From positions 51,354-115,353 of the forward strand of contig AMYY01000006.1 of NCBI GenBank assembly GCA_000335735.1: a stretch of 64,000 nucleotides of DNA, in the 5' to 3' direction. The first letter of the stretch is position 1. The number at the start of each line of letters is the position of its first letter. A program made the position numbers and the translations under genes. Source of the stretch: an alpha proteobacterium L41A (GTDB lineage: Bacteria; Pseudomonadota; Alphaproteobacteria; Caulobacterales; Caulobacteraceae). The notes below the pieces were generated by a model. It had not been told where the DNA came from and made no database searches. It worked only from the letters and a program-made list of their open reading frames with translations. Shown piece by piece: positions 1 through 8,145 of this stretch.

Positions 1-1
1 G

Positions 2-367
2 AAAGGCGTCTATGGCGAAACCGCCGCCTTCCGCAAAACCTACAATGGGCGCGAGCCGGCGATCGACGAGGCGCGCTTCTCGCGGCCTCGTCTGACGATC
101 GCCGCCGGGGCGGCCACGGGCGGTCCCGATCCCGATGCCGTCGTCGCGGATGCGCCCCCGCGCACCGTCGAGGTCGACGGGCGCCAACGCGTCGTCGGCG
201 TGATCAGCCTGGGCGGGCGGCGACTGCCGACGCGTGACGAGGTGGCGGCGATCAACGCCCAGCTTTCCGCCGTCGACCCATCATCGACGACGCCCAAGCC
301 TGCGGCTCCGAAAGTCGAAGGCGTCCCCTCGATGGACGTCGAAGAAGTCGGCCGACCGGCGACCTGA
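2..367 (+). CDS. C-terminal end of an unidentified protein (5' truncated by window)
   Basis: An open frame enters from the left window edge and ends in TGA, giving about 121 residues. The tail is rich in Pro, Ala and Val and ends ...EVGRPAT. It contains no motif I recognise and no transmembrane segment. The upstream part lies outside the window, so family and start cannot be judged. The other frames here either carry stops or have no plausible start. It runs in the same direction as the histidine kinase that follows, 77 bases downstream, with a perfect inverted repeat between them that may separate the two transcripts. Confidence 0.6.
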   Translation, partial: KGVYGETAAFRKTYNGREPAIDEARFSRPRLTIAAGAATGGPDPDAVVADAPPRTVEVDGRQRVVGVISLGGRRLPTRDEVAAINAQLSAVDPSSTTPKPAAPKVEGVPSMDVEEVGRPAT

Positions 368-389
368 CACCTTCATTGCAACGCTATAG

Positions 390-429
390 GGCGTCAGGGC
401 ATTGATGCATGTTCCCGCACCCTGACGCC
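390..429. repeat. perfect 10-bp inverted repeat upstream of the histidine kinase
   Basis: The arms GGCGTCAGGG (390-399) and CCCTGACGCC (420-429) are exact reverse complements around a 20-base loop. They lie between the stop of the preceding gene and the TTG start of the kinase. No T run follows on the plus strand, so a simple intrinsic terminator is not convincing. An operator or a leader hairpin is equally possible. Confidence 0.5.
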
Positions 430-444
430 GACGAGGATAGCTGA

Positions 445-2382
445 TTGACCCACCCTGATGTCGAAAGTCCTAGGTGGGACGAGGCAAGTCGGCTGGACGC
501 CCTGAAACGCTATGGGGTCCTGGATACGCCCCCGGAAACGTCCTTTGACGACATCGCCAAGCTCGCGGCGCGGATCTGTGACGCGCCCATGGCCGCTGTC
601 AGCTTGGTCGATACGCAGCGTCAGTGGTTCAAGGCCGAGGTCGGCCTTGGCGTCAGTGAAACGCCTCGGTCCCAATCCTTCTGCGCCCACGCCATGCTTG
701 GCGACGAGGCCATGGTGGTGACAGACGCAGAGGGGGATTCTCGTTTTGCAGACAACGCCCTCGTCACCGGCCCGCCGCACATCCGCTTCTACGCCGGCCA
801 CCCGCTGAAGACGCCAGACGGCGTGTCGTTGGGGGCTCTGTGCGTTCTGGACGACAAGCCGAGACCGGAAGGCCTCACCGAACTCCAGGCCCTGGCGCTG
901 AAGACCCTCGCCGACCAGGTGATGAACCAGTTGGAGTTGCGTCGCGCCCTGCTTGACCGGGACACCAGCCAGCGCACGGCGCGTCTGGCGATGGAGGCGT
1001 CGGCCTATGTCGGGGCCTGGGATTGGGACATCGTCGAGAACAAGGTCGTCGCCGACGAGCGTTTTGCACGCATGTACGGGGTCGATCCTGTCGCCGCTCA
1101 GGCCGGGGCGCCGATCGAGATGTTCACGGCCAATGTCCATCCTGACGATGTTGAGCGCGTGCGGGACGAGATCGACCGCGCCATGTCCGGCGATGGCGTA
1201 TTCCTCTGCGAATATCGTCTGATCGCCAACGGCGTCGAGCGTTGGGTTCTGGTGCGCGGCCAGACCTATTTCGACGCGAAGGGGGACGCTGTTCGCCTTC
1301 CTGGCATCGCGGTGGACATCACCGACCGCCGACGGATTGAGACGGATCTGGCCGAGACGGCGCGGGCCCTGAGCGAGAGCGAGGCGCGGTTCCGCGTTCT
1401 CGCCGACGCCATGCCGCAGATGGTCTGGTCGACGCTGCCTGACGGCTTCCACGACTACTACAATGCGCGCTGGTACGAGTTTACCGGCGTGCCGCTCGGC
1501 TCCACGGACGGCGAGGGCTGGAACGACATGTTCCACGCCGATGATCGCGACCGGGCCTGGACCGTCTGGCGTCGCTCACTGGAAACCGGTGAACCCTATG
1601 AGATCGAGTACCGCCTGAGACACCACAGCGGGATCTATCGTTGGACGCTGGGCCGTGCGGTTGCCGTGCGCGACGAAGCCGGCGAGATCACTCGTTGGTT
1701 CGGCACGCTGACCGATATTGACGAGTTGAAGCGGCTTGAGCAGGGGCGCGAACTGGTCAGCCAGGAGCTGAGCCACCGGATCAAGAACATCTTTGCGGTG
1801 GTCACGGCACTGGTCGCCTTGTCGGCGCGCCAGTATCCCGAAGCCAAGGCGTTCTCCGCCTCGCTGCGCACCCGGATCGCCGCCCTGGCGCGCGCGCATG
1901 AGTTCGTGCGTCCTCATACGGAGACGTCGAAGACCACGATCGGCGCGACCACGCTGCATTCCTTCCTGTCGGACCTTTTCAAGGCTTATGCGGACGAGAC
2001 CGGCGCGCCCCGTGTTGTGATCGAGGGCGAGGATGCGGTGTTCGACGATCAGGCGGCGACTTCGGTGGCCCTCCTCTTCCACGAACTGGCCACCAATGCG
2101 GCCAAGTACGGGGCCCTATCCGAAAAGGGCGGGCTGGTCTCGCTGAGGACCGCCCGGAATGAGGATCGATTTGTGCTGACCTGGACCGAGACCGGAGGGC
2201 CGCCGATCCAAAATCCACCGGCGCGGACCGGCTTCGGTTCATCCCTCGCCACGCTTTCCGTGCAGGGACAGTTGGGTGGACGGCTGGAGCGCGAATGGCG
2301 TCCGGAGGGTTTGAAAATCGTCGTCGATCTTCCGGCGACGGCGCTTTCACGCCGGCGAGCCGCCCATGATCTCAGAAATTAG
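445..2382 (+). CDS. GAF-PAS-PAS sensor histidine kinase, HWE family
   Basis: Predicted cytoplasmic sensor kinase of 645 residues. A GAF domain covers about residues 25-165, two PAS domains about 180-300 and 315-435, and the kinase core the rest. The phospho-acceptor block reads ELSHRIKN with His444. The N box HELATNAAKYG starts with His546 and carries Asn551, and the W-T-E motif at 580-582 completes the HWE signature. No transmembrane segment is visible. The TTG start is preceded by GAGGATAG at good distance and gives a natural N-terminus. A single-domain response regulator follows directly, so the two probably form a phosphorelay. HWE kinases often feed the alphaproteobacterial general stress response, but which signal this one senses cannot be read from sequence. 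Confidence 0.93.
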   Translation: MTHPDVESPRWDEASRLDALKRYGVLDTPPETSFDDIAKLAARICDAPMAAVSLVDTQRQWFKAEVGLGVSETPRSQSFCAHAMLGDEAMVVTDAEGDSRFADNALVTGPPHIRFYAGHPLKTPDGVSLGALCVLDDKPRPEGLTELQALALKTLADQVMNQLELRRALLDRDTSQRTARLAMEASAYVGAWDWDIVENKVVADERFARMYGVDPVAAQAGAPIEMFTANVHPDDVERVRDEIDRAMSGDGVFLCEYRLIANGVERWVLVRGQTYFDAKGDAVRLPGIAVDITDRRRIETDLAETARALSESEARFRVLADAMPQMVWSTLPDGFHDYYNARWYEFTGVPLGSTDGEGWNDMFHADDRDRAWTVWRRSLETGEPYEIEYRLRHHSGIYRWTLGRAVAVRDEAGEITRWFGTLTDIDELKRLEQGRELVSQELSHRIKNIFAVVTALVALSARQYPEAKAFSASLRTRIAALARAHEFVRPHTETSKTTIGATTLHSFLSDLFKAYADETGAPRVVIEGEDAVFDDQAATSVALLFHELATNAAKYGALSEKGGLVSLRTARNEDRFVLTWTETGGPPIQNPPARTGFGSSLATLSVQGQLGGRLEREWRPEGLKIVVDLPATALSRRRAAHDLRN

Positions 2383-2446
2383 CGAAATGTTGAAACCAAT
2401 CGGATCAACTCGCGTTCTGTACGCTCCCGAGCACAAACCTAACCTC

Positions 2447-2854
2447 ATGACCGCGCGTATCCTCATCATCGAAGACGAAGCCCTCGTTGCGATGGAGCTT
2501 CGATTCGTGCTGGAAGATCTGGGGCACGAAGTCCTGGGCGTAGCCGCGACCGCAAAGGCCGCGCGCGATCTGGTTCGCGAAAACGAAGTGGATTTGGCTC
2601 TGGTCGACATCCACCTGTCCGATGGTCCAACGGGGATCAACCTGGGTCGTGAACTCGGGCAGGACATGGGCGTCTCCGTTCTGTTCATGACGGCCAACCC
2701 CGGCATGGTGAAGGAAGGCGTCGCCGGCACGATCGGCGTCCTGTCCAAGCCGACCGACGAACATGCCGTGCAGACCGCCGTGGATTACGCCCTGCGCCGT
2801 CGCCAGGGTCAGCCGGTCGATTACGCACCGCCGGGTCTTCAACTCTTCGGGTAA
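2447..2854 (+). CDS. single-domain response regulator
   Basis: This is a 135-residue receiver domain with no output domain. Visible key residues are acidic Glu9-Asp10, phospho-acceptor Asp54 (ALVDIHLSD), Thr82 and Lys101 in LSKPTD. The upstream ATG at 2366 would add 27 residues unlike any receiver domain and would overlap the kinase. The ATG at 2447 places the first strand (ARILIIEDE) where the family has it, so it is preferred, although neither start has a strong ribosome binding site. Its position 64 bases after the HWE kinase suggests it is the partner. Such regulators usually act by protein interaction or as phosphate sinks. Confidence 0.88.
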   Translation: MTARILIIEDEALVAMELRFVLEDLGHEVLGVAATAKAARDLVRENEVDLALVDIHLSDGPTGINLGRELGQDMGVSVLFMTANPGMVKEGVAGTIGVLSKPTDEHAVQTAVDYALRRRQGQPVDYAPPGLQLFG

Positions 2855-2924
2855 CCGCTTTCCCAACGGTTGCAGCCGCATGGATGCGGCATATGTCGAG
2901 GGCTCCCCAAAAGGAGACCTCCCC

Positions 2925-3884
2925 ATGACGACCCTGACGAAACGCAAGCTCGGCTCCAGCGGCCTGGACATCGCCCCTCTGGTGTTCGGCGGCAACGTCT
3001 TTGGCTGGACGGCGGATGAGGCGACGTCATTCGCCCTGCTGGACGGCTTCGTCGAGGCCGGCTTTGACGCCATCGACACCGCCGACGCCTATTCGCGCTG
3101 GGTCCCGGGCCATTCCGGCGGCGAAAGCGAGACGATCATCGGCAAGTGGCTGAAGGCGCGCGGTCGGCGCGACAACGTCAAGATCCTGACCAAGGTGGGA
3201 TCGGACATGGGGCAGGGCCACAACGACCTGTCGCCGGCCTGGATCGAGACGGCGGTGGAGGCGTCGCTGCGCCGGCTCCAGACCGACTATATCGACCTGT
3301 ATCAGACCCACTGGCCCGATCCGAAGACGCCGCAGGAGGAGACGCTGCGCGCGCTGGACAAGCTGGTGCAGTCCGGAAAGGTGCGCGCCATCGGCACGTC
3401 CAACCATTCGGCCGAGCAGGTGTCCGAAGCGCTGGACATCTCGCAGCGCGAGGGTCTGGCCGCCTATGCGACGATCCAGCCGCACTACAACCTCTACAGC
3501 CGCGACACCTTCGAGGGCGGATTGCAGGACCTGGCCGTGGAGAAGGGCTTGGGCGTCATCACCTATTTCAGCCTGGAGAGCGGCTTCTTGACCGGCAAAT
3601 ACAAGGCCGTCGATCAGATCGCCGGGACCAAGCGCGAGGGAATGCTGAAGGACAAGTTCGACGAGCGCGGCGTGCGCATCCTGGCGGTTCTGGACGCCGT
3701 GGCCCAAAAGAACGAGGCCACATCCGCCCAGGTCGCCCTGGCCTGGCTGCTGGCCCAACCGGGCGTCACGGCCCCGATCGTCAGCGCCACCTCGACCGAC
3801 CAGCTGGCCGACACTCTGAAGGCGGCGACCCTGACGCTGTCGGACGAGGATCTGGGTGAACTGACGCAGGCCTCGGCCTACTGA
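2925..3884 (+). CDS. aldo/keto reductase
   Basis: A 319-residue TIM-barrel oxidoreductase of the aldo/keto reductase family, predicted to reduce carbonyl substrates with NADPH. Family blocks seen are KLGSSGLDIAPLVFGGN at the N-terminus, the FDAIDTADAYSRW segment with catalytic Asp and Tyr, YIDLYQTHWPDP, and the GTSNHSAEQV strand. The C-terminal nucleotide-binding end has PIVSATSTDQL. The ATG used has AAGGAG nine bases upstream. A longer frame reaches back into the response regulator but has no supporting signal. It ends facing trxB, with a hairpin shared at the junction. The substrate is unknown; the family is used for broad aldehyde detoxification and sugar-derived carbonyls. Confidence 0.93.
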   Translation: MTTLTKRKLGSSGLDIAPLVFGGNVFGWTADEATSFALLDGFVEAGFDAIDTADAYSRWVPGHSGGESETIIGKWLKARGRRDNVKILTKVGSDMGQGHNDLSPAWIETAVEASLRRLQTDYIDLYQTHWPDPKTPQEETLRALDKLVQSGKVRAIGTSNHSAEQVSEALDISQREGLAAYATIQPHYNLYSRDTFEGGLQDLAVEKGLGVITYFSLESGFLTGKYKAVDQIAGTKREGMLKDKFDERGVRILAVLDAVAQKNEATSAQVALAWLLAQPGVTAPIVSATSTDQLADTLKAATLTLSDEDLGELTQASAY

Positions 3885-3892
3885 GCGCGCAG

Positions 3893-3916
3893 GATCGGGG
3901 TCACCAGACCCCGATC
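3893..3916. terminator. hairpin at the convergent junction of aldo/keto reductase and trxB
   Basis: GATCGGGGTC (3893-3902) and GACCCCGATC (3907-3916) form a perfect 10-bp stem with a 4-base loop. It overlaps the last codons of trxB. Only TTCT follows on the plus strand, so termination strength is uncertain. Its place between convergent genes fits a bidirectional terminator. Confidence 0.55.
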
Positions 3917-4908
3917 TTCTCCGCCTCGGCGTGGCTGATGGGGTTGTGGGCCTTGGCGTGGTCCTCTTCGGCGAGGAAGCGGCTGACTTCCAGGGCGGCC
4001 ATGCAGCCCATGCCGGCGGCCGTGACGGCCTGGCGATAAACATCGTCGGTCACGTCGCCCGCGGCCCAGACGCCTTCGATTTCGGTCGAGGCGGTGCCGG
4101 GCTTGACCCGCAGATAGCCGCCGGCGTTGGTCTCCAACTGGCCCTTGAACAGTTCCGACGACGGGGCGTGGCCGATGGCGATGAAGACGCCGTCGGCGGG
4201 GATGTCCCGGGTCGAGCCGTCCTGGACGTTCTTGAGCCGGACGCCCGTGACGTTCTTGGCCATGCCGTCCACGACACCGACGATCTCCTCGATCGCCGAG
4301 TTCCAGATCACCTCGACCTTGGGGTGGGCGAACAGCCGGTCCTGGAGGATCTTCTCGGCGCGGAACTCGTCGCGACGGTGAACGACCGTGACCTTGGAGG
4401 CGAAGTTGGTCAGGAACAACGCCTCTTCGACGGCGGTGTTGCCGCCGCCGACGACCACGACCTCCTTGCCGCGATAGAAGAAGCCGTCGCAGGTCGCGCA
4501 GGCCGAGACGCCGAAGCCCTGATAGGCGGCCTCGCTCTCAAGCCCCAGCCACTTCGCCTGGGCGCCGGTGGAGATGATGACGGTCTCGGCTAGCATCTCT
4601 TCGCCGCTGTCCAGTTTCAGGCGGAACGGGCGTTGCGACAGGTCGGCGGAGACCACGATGTCGTGGATCACCTCGGTCCCGACATGCAGGGCCTGGGCCT
4701 GCATCTGCTCCATCAGCCAGGGGCCCTGGATGGTGTCGGCGAAGCCGGGATAGTTCTCGACGTCGGTGGTGATGGTCAGCTGGCCGCCGGGCTGGATGCC
4801 GGCGATGACGACGGGGTTCAGCGAGGCGCGGGCGGCGTAGATGGCGGCGGTCCAGCCGGCGGGGCCGGAGCCGATGATGGCGACGCGAACGGTACGAGCT
4901 TGGGTCAT
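3901..4908 (-). CDS. trxB: thioredoxin-disulfide reductase
   Basis: FAD- and NADPH-dependent flavoenzyme of 335 residues that keeps thioredoxin reduced in the cytoplasm. The FAD fingerprint GSGPAG lies at 13-18, the redox-active CATC at 137-140, and the NADPH motif VVGGGNTA shortly after. The GVWAAGDVTD segment that closes the FAD site is near the C-terminus. Length and domain order match bacterial TrxB closely. The gene stands alone on the minus strand, convergent with the aldo/keto reductase. A C-terminal stretch of about 20 residues beyond the usual end is present and unremarkable. Confidence 0.97.
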   Translation of the reverse strand: MTQARTVRVAIIGSGPAGWTAAIYAARASLNPVVIAGIQPGGQLTITTDVENYPGFADTIQGPWLMEQMQAQALHVGTEVIHDIVVSADLSQRPFRLKLDSGEEMLAETVIISTGAQAKWLGLESEAAYQGFGVSACATCDGFFYRGKEVVVVGGGNTAVEEALFLTNFASKVTVVHRRDEFRAEKILQDRLFAHPKVEVIWNSAIEEIVGVVDGMAKNVTGVRLKNVQDGSTRDIPADGVFIAIGHAPSSELFKGQLETNAGGYLRVKPGTASTEIEGVWAAGDVTDDVYRQAVTAAGMGCMAALEVSRFLAEEDHAKAHNPISHAEAEKIGVW

Positions 4909-4977
4909 GCCCCCTATTTAGGCGGTGATTCCCGTTTGCGCGATGCTAGTCTCGCCTGACCAGAAGAGGAGATGGGG

Positions 4978-5247
4978 ATGACGAACAAGAACGCGGCCTT
5001 TCTGCCGATCGGGATTGGCATGGGCCTGTCGATCGGCGTGGCGCTGGGCGTGGCGCTGGACAACGTCGGCTTGGGCCTCGCCCTGGGCACGGCCATCGGA
5101 TCGGGTTTTGGCGTGGCTCTGATGAGCGCGGCGAACGCCAAGGCCAAGAGGGGCGGCGGGTCGGACGGCGGCGCGGTGATGCCGCCATCGGATACTTCGC
5201 AGCACAGCGGCTCAGACCGCAGCGGGGACAGTGGCGGCGGCGACTAG
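4978..5247 (+). CDS. small glycine-rich membrane protein
   Basis: An 89-residue protein of unknown function. Residues 6-55 are nearly all Gly, Ala, Leu, Ile and Val, with glycines spaced as in glycine-zipper helices, enough for two short membrane helices. The last 35 residues are hydrophilic and rich in Ser, Gly and Asp. There are two in-frame ATGs; AGGAG (4967-4971) touches the first but sits six bases before the second at 4978, so the second is chosen. It has no operon partner, as trxB is divergent and the next gene converges. Confidence 0.75.
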   Translation: MTNKNAAFLPIGIGMGLSIGVALGVALDNVGLGLALGTAIGSGFGVALMSAANAKAKRGGGSDGGAVMPPSDTSQHSGSDRSGDSGGGD

Positions 5248-5291
5248 AAAAGGCCACTCCATATTTTTTGAGTGCACTTTAGTGCAGATTT

Positions 5292-5309
5292 TTGCGAATC
5301 GTTCTTAGT
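5292..5309. promoter_or_regulatory. possible Fur-type box without an obvious target gene
   Basis: TTGCGAATCGTTCTTAGT resembles Fur boxes of GC-rich proteobacteria, matching about 10 of 15 positions of the 7-1-7 consensus by my count. It lies in the AT-rich 125-base gap between two convergent genes, next to the 8-bp palindrome AGTGCACT. No credible plus-strand gene starts just downstream. It may be a relic or chance match. Confidence 0.2.
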
Positions 5310-5372
5310 AATCCTCCCGATGACGGTCGTCACCATGGGGCATGACGGCGTCAGAAACGGACGTGGGTCTCG

Positions 5373-6350
5373 CTATCGCGCCCGCATCGCTTCCAGAACG
5401 GCGCGCGCGGCGCGGTCGGTTTCGGCCAGCGGGTCGTAGGTCCAGCCGTCCAGCGCGCCGTCGAACGGGCGGGTGGCGCCGCGCGATCGCAGGTCATCGT
5501 GCAGGAGAGCGAACTTGTCGCCGGCCTTCAGCGGGATCATCGGCAGGACGTGAACCGGCTTGCCGGTGGAGGCGGCTTCGGCGGCCATGTTGGCGCTGTC
5601 CTCGGTGACCAGGATGTGGTCGGCGAAATGCAGGAAGCCGAACAGGGGGTTGTCGCCTGTCCCATCCCAGATCCAGCCGGGCAGGTCCGACAGGCGAGCG
5701 ATCATGACGGCTTTCGCCGCGTCGGGCGTGCGGCGTGAGAAGGTCAGCATCAGCGCTCCGCCCGACGCCCGCACGGCGTCCGCGATCTGGTCGGCCAAGT
5801 CCGCCGCATGGGCTTCGGTCAGATCGAAGGCCTTGGACTTGCCGCCGATCAGCACGGCGATGCGCGGATGGGACAGGGGGGCGATCCGGTCGGCGAAGGC
5901 GGGCGCGGCCTCGGCGACCCTCTGCGGCGTGATGCGGTGCGGCGAGCCGGTGATCTCAAAGACATTGTCGCCCGACAGACCGTCATGGGCGGGGGCGACG
6001 ATCAGGTCGTAACGGTCGTTGGCCCAGCGTGGATCCTGGGTCTGAACGACGAAGGTCTTGCCGCCGCTCCATTCCTTGACGCGGGTCGACAGCGGCAGGG
6101 TCGCGCGACCCGTGGCGATCCACAGATCGGGCCACTGATCGGCATTGGGGGCGGTCAGAGGCGCGGACGCCAGCATGGCCGGGGTCTTCAAGGCCGACGG
6201 CAGGCGGTCGAAGATCGGCCGCCAGCGGATATGTTTGATCGTGATCTCGGCCGGGGTCAGGCGCTGAACGGCCTCGGCGAGACCCAGCGCCTGATTCTCG
6301 ATGCCGGCGCGGCCGTCGGAGACGACCCAGATGGAGAGGGGGCGCGTCAT
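5373..6350 (-). CDS. ELM1/GtrOC1-like family protein
   Basis: A 325-residue protein of the family named after plant mitochondrial fission protein ELM1, common in alphaproteobacteria. It looks like a two-domain GT-B fold. Supporting blocks are WVVSDGRAGIENQALGLAEA at the N-terminus, the TGRATLPLS and QTQDPR region, AVLIGGKSKAF, and VTEDSANMAAEAASTGKPV near the C-terminus, which resembles the nucleotide-sugar binding part of glycosyltransferases. The biochemical role in bacteria is not settled; a sugar transferase acting on the envelope is a plausible inference. It is followed on the minus strand side by greA's end, separated by a palindromic repeat cluster upstream of its start. Confidence 0.85.
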   Translation of the reverse strand: MTRPLSIWVVSDGRAGIENQALGLAEAVQRLTPAEITIKHIRWRPIFDRLPSALKTPAMLASAPLTAPNADQWPDLWIATGRATLPLSTRVKEWSGGKTFVVQTQDPRWANDRYDLIVAPAHDGLSGDNVFEITGSPHRITPQRVAEAAPAFADRIAPLSHPRIAVLIGGKSKAFDLTEAHAADLADQIADAVRASGGALMLTFSRRTPDAAKAVMIARLSDLPGWIWDGTGDNPLFGFLHFADHILVTEDSANMAAEAASTGKPVHVLPMIPLKAGDKFALLHDDLRSRGATRPFDGALDGWTYDPLAETDRAARAVLEAMRAR

Positions 6351-6357
6351 CTGCTCT

Positions 6358-6512
6358 CCCTCCCCCTGCGGGGGAGGGTGGCCGAGCGGAGCGAGGTCGG
6401 GTGGGGAGGGCAGAGCGAAACCCCAAGGACCTTAATGGTTTCAGACAGTGCGTCCCTGCCGGGCGGCCCCCACCCCGTCGCTGTGCGACGACCCTCCCCG
6501 GAGCGGGGAGGG
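6358..6512. repeat. pair of GC-rich palindromes in inverted arrangement
   Basis: Two perfect 9-bp hairpins with 3-base loops bound this element: CCCTCCCCC/GGGGGAGGG at 6358-6378 and CCCTCCCCG/CGGGGAGGG at 6492-6512. The sequence between is itself roughly palindromic, with GTCGGGTGGGG on the left and CCCCACCCCGTCG on the right. This has the look of a REP/BIME-like dispersed element. It fills the gap between greA and the ELM1-like gene. Related elements occur near 19.5, 52.3, 54.6 and 63.9 kb. Confidence 0.7.
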
Positions 6513-6534
6513 AGAAGGTCGTGCGAGTTTTGGC

Positions 6535-7008
6535 TTACTTCCACTCGACCTTGAGGATTTCGTAGGCTTTCACGCCGCCGGGGGTGTTGACCTCCACGAC
6601 GTCGCCGACTTCCTTCGAAATCATGGCGCGCGCGATCGGCGAGGCGATCGAGATCTTGCCCTTCTTCACGTCCGCTTCGTGTTCGCCGACGATCTGATAG
6701 GTGGCCTCTTCCTCGGTGTCCTCGTCCACGACGGTAACCGTGGCGCCGAACTTGACCTGGCTGCCCGACAGTTTGGACACGTCGATGACCTGGGCGCGGC
6801 TGATCTTGTCTTCGATCTCGGCGATCTGGCCTTCGATCCAGCCCTGGCGCTCCTTGGCGGCATGGTATTCGGCGTTTTCGGACAGGTCGCCGTGCTCACG
6901 CGCCTCGGAAATGGCGGCGATCACGCTCGGCCTTTCGACCGACTTCAATTGCTTCAGTTGATCGTCGAGGACGCGGTAGCCCTCGGCCGTCATCGGCACT
7001 TTTTCCAT
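6535..7008 (-). CDS. greA: transcription elongation factor GreA
   Basis: A 157-residue factor that enters the RNA polymerase secondary channel and stimulates cleavage of backtracked RNA. The N-terminal coiled coil carries the tip sequence [14 protein letters not shown], with acidic Asp41 and Glu44 at the same positions as in E. coli GreA. The C-terminal FKBP-like domain includes [16 protein letters not shown] longer frame extends 30 residues upstream but gives a non-family N-terminus, so the ATG at [10 protein letters not shown] is used; this makes the length match the family. A terminator-like hairpin lies between it and the upstream small gene, so it is likely transcribed from its own promoter. 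Confidence 0.97.
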   Translation of the reverse strand: MEKVPMTAEGYRVLDDQLKQLKSVERPSVIAAISEAREHGDLSENAEYHAAKERQGWIEGQIAEIEDKISRAQVIDVSKLSGSQVKFGATVTVVDEDTEEEATYQIVGEHEADVKKGKISIASPIARAMISKEVGDVVEVNTPGGVKAYEILKVEWK

Positions 7009-7064
7009 TGTGTCGTGATTTTTCTGGTTCGCCCGGAGACTGGAAAGACGCGAGATAAGCACAC

Positions 7065-7089
7065 AAAAGGCCGCGGGGCGGGCGCGGCC
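7065..7089 (-). terminator. intrinsic terminator of the small membrane gene upstream of greA
   Basis: On the minus strand GGCCGCG and CGCGGCC pair around a 7-base loop and are followed by TTTTGTG. It lies about 65 bases after the stop of the 66-residue membrane protein and about 57 bases before the greA start. Confidence 0.6.
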
Positions 7090-7154
7090 GGGCATCAAGA
7101 CTAGGATTTCTCGCTCAGGAATTCAAGAGCGCAGGGCCCGTGCCGGTTGGCCGC

Positions 7155-7355
7155 TCAGGCGCGGGCCGGCGGCTCGGGCTTATGATCACGACGCAGCACG
7201 CCCTTGATGAGGCTGTAGGCCAGCCAACCGACGGCGGCGAGGCCGGCGAGCATGAAGATGCCGGAAATCAAGGCGGCTCCTGCCGCCATGAAGGCGAGGA
7301 CGAAGGCGACGGCCGCAGCAAGGCCGGCCACAATCTGAATGGTGTGAAGGCGCAT
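7155..7355 (-). CDS. small two-helix membrane protein
   Basis: A 66-residue hydrophobic protein of unknown function. Residues about 7-28 and 31-50 form two predicted membrane helices, followed by the basic and proline-rich tail RRDHKPEPPARA. The ATG has AAGG a few bases upstream. A clear terminator hairpin follows, which supports a real single-gene transcript. No family assignment is possible from the sequence alone. Confidence 0.65.
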   Translation of the reverse strand: MRLHTIQIVAGLAAAVAFVLAFMAAGAALISGIFMLAGLAAVGWLAYSLIKGVLRRDHKPEPPARA

Positions 7356-7409
7356 GAGACCTTAACGCCCTCGACCACGGCGGGTTGCGCCGCCGCGATC
7401 ACGATCCGA

Positions 7410-8075
7410 TCACGCGTAGCTGTAGGGACCGCCCCGCTCGAGCGCGCGTTGATAGGCGGGCCTTGCATGGATGCGGGTCAGGAAGGCCTTCAGGCGTGGC
7501 TTGGTCTCGGCATCGAAGGCGCGGTCGGCGCCGGCCTCGACTGGAAAGCTCATCATGATGTCGGCGGCGGTGAACTGATCGCCCGCGAACCATTCCGAGC
7601 GGCCCAGTTCGTCCTCCCAGAAGCCGACATGGGTGCGCAGCTGCGGATCGACGAAACTGGTGATCGCCTTGTCGGCGACGCCATTGACGATGGGCTTCAG
7701 CAGGGCCGGCGCACGGCGTGGAAGCATGCTGAAGACCAGCTTCAGCAGCAAAGGGGGCATGGCCGACCCCTCGGCATAGTGCAGCCAATAGGTGAATCGA
7801 CGGCCGTCCTCGGTTCCCGCCGCCGGACGCAGGCGACCTTGGCCGTAGGTATCGAGCAAATATTCGACGATGGCCCCGGTCTCTGCGACCTTGACCGCGC
7901 CGTCCTCGATGACCGGCGACTTGCCCAGCGGGTGGATCGCCAGCAGTTCGGGCGGCGCCAGCCGGTTTCCGGGGTTTCGTTCGTAGCGGACCACTTCATA
8001 GTCCAGGCCCAGCTCTTCGAGCAGCCACAGGACGCGTTGCGAGCGGCTGTCGTTCAGATGGTGGACTTTGATCAT
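7410..8075 (-). CDS. glutathione S-transferase family protein
   Basis: A 221-residue cytosolic GST-type protein with a thioredoxin-like N-terminal domain (about 1-80) and an all-helical C-terminal domain. The N-terminal part has HHLNDSRSQRVLWLLEELGL, the conserved cis-Pro in GKSPVIEDG, and the ETGAIVEYLL segment that binds the glutamyl moiety of glutathione. The catalytic residue is likely in the NDSRSQR stretch, as in beta/theta-like GSTs. It stands between two small genes on the same strand, with no pathway context. It is a different subgroup from the second GST of this window near 43 kb. Confidence 0.92.
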   Translation of the reverse strand: MIKVHHLNDSRSQRVLWLLEELGLDYEVVRYERNPGNRLAPPELLAIHPLGKSPVIEDGAVKVAETGAIVEYLLDTYGQGRLRPAAGTEDGRRFTYWLHYAEGSAMPPLLLKLVFSMLPRRAPALLKPIVNGVADKAITSFVDPQLRTHVGFWEDELGRSEWFAGDQFTAADIMMSFPVEAGADRAFDAETKPRLKAFLTRIHARPAYQRALERGGPYSYA

Positions 8076-8145
8076 GGGTTGGCTCCGGGCGGCGAGGCGT
8101 GACTATTCGCAACGCCGCCCGAGAAGTCGAGCGGCGATTGCGGCC

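Noticed and set aside
394..1536. Long minus-strand open frame of 380 residues opposite the HWE kinase
   Set aside because: High-GC antisense shadow; composition rich in Arg, His, Gly and Val without domain, while the plus-strand frame has complete GAF, PAS and kinase motifs.
7356..7400. EcfG-like promoter in front of the small two-helix membrane gene
   Set aside because: GCAAC-N16-CGTT is present, but the -10 box lies only a few bases before the binding site, leaving no room for a transcript start.
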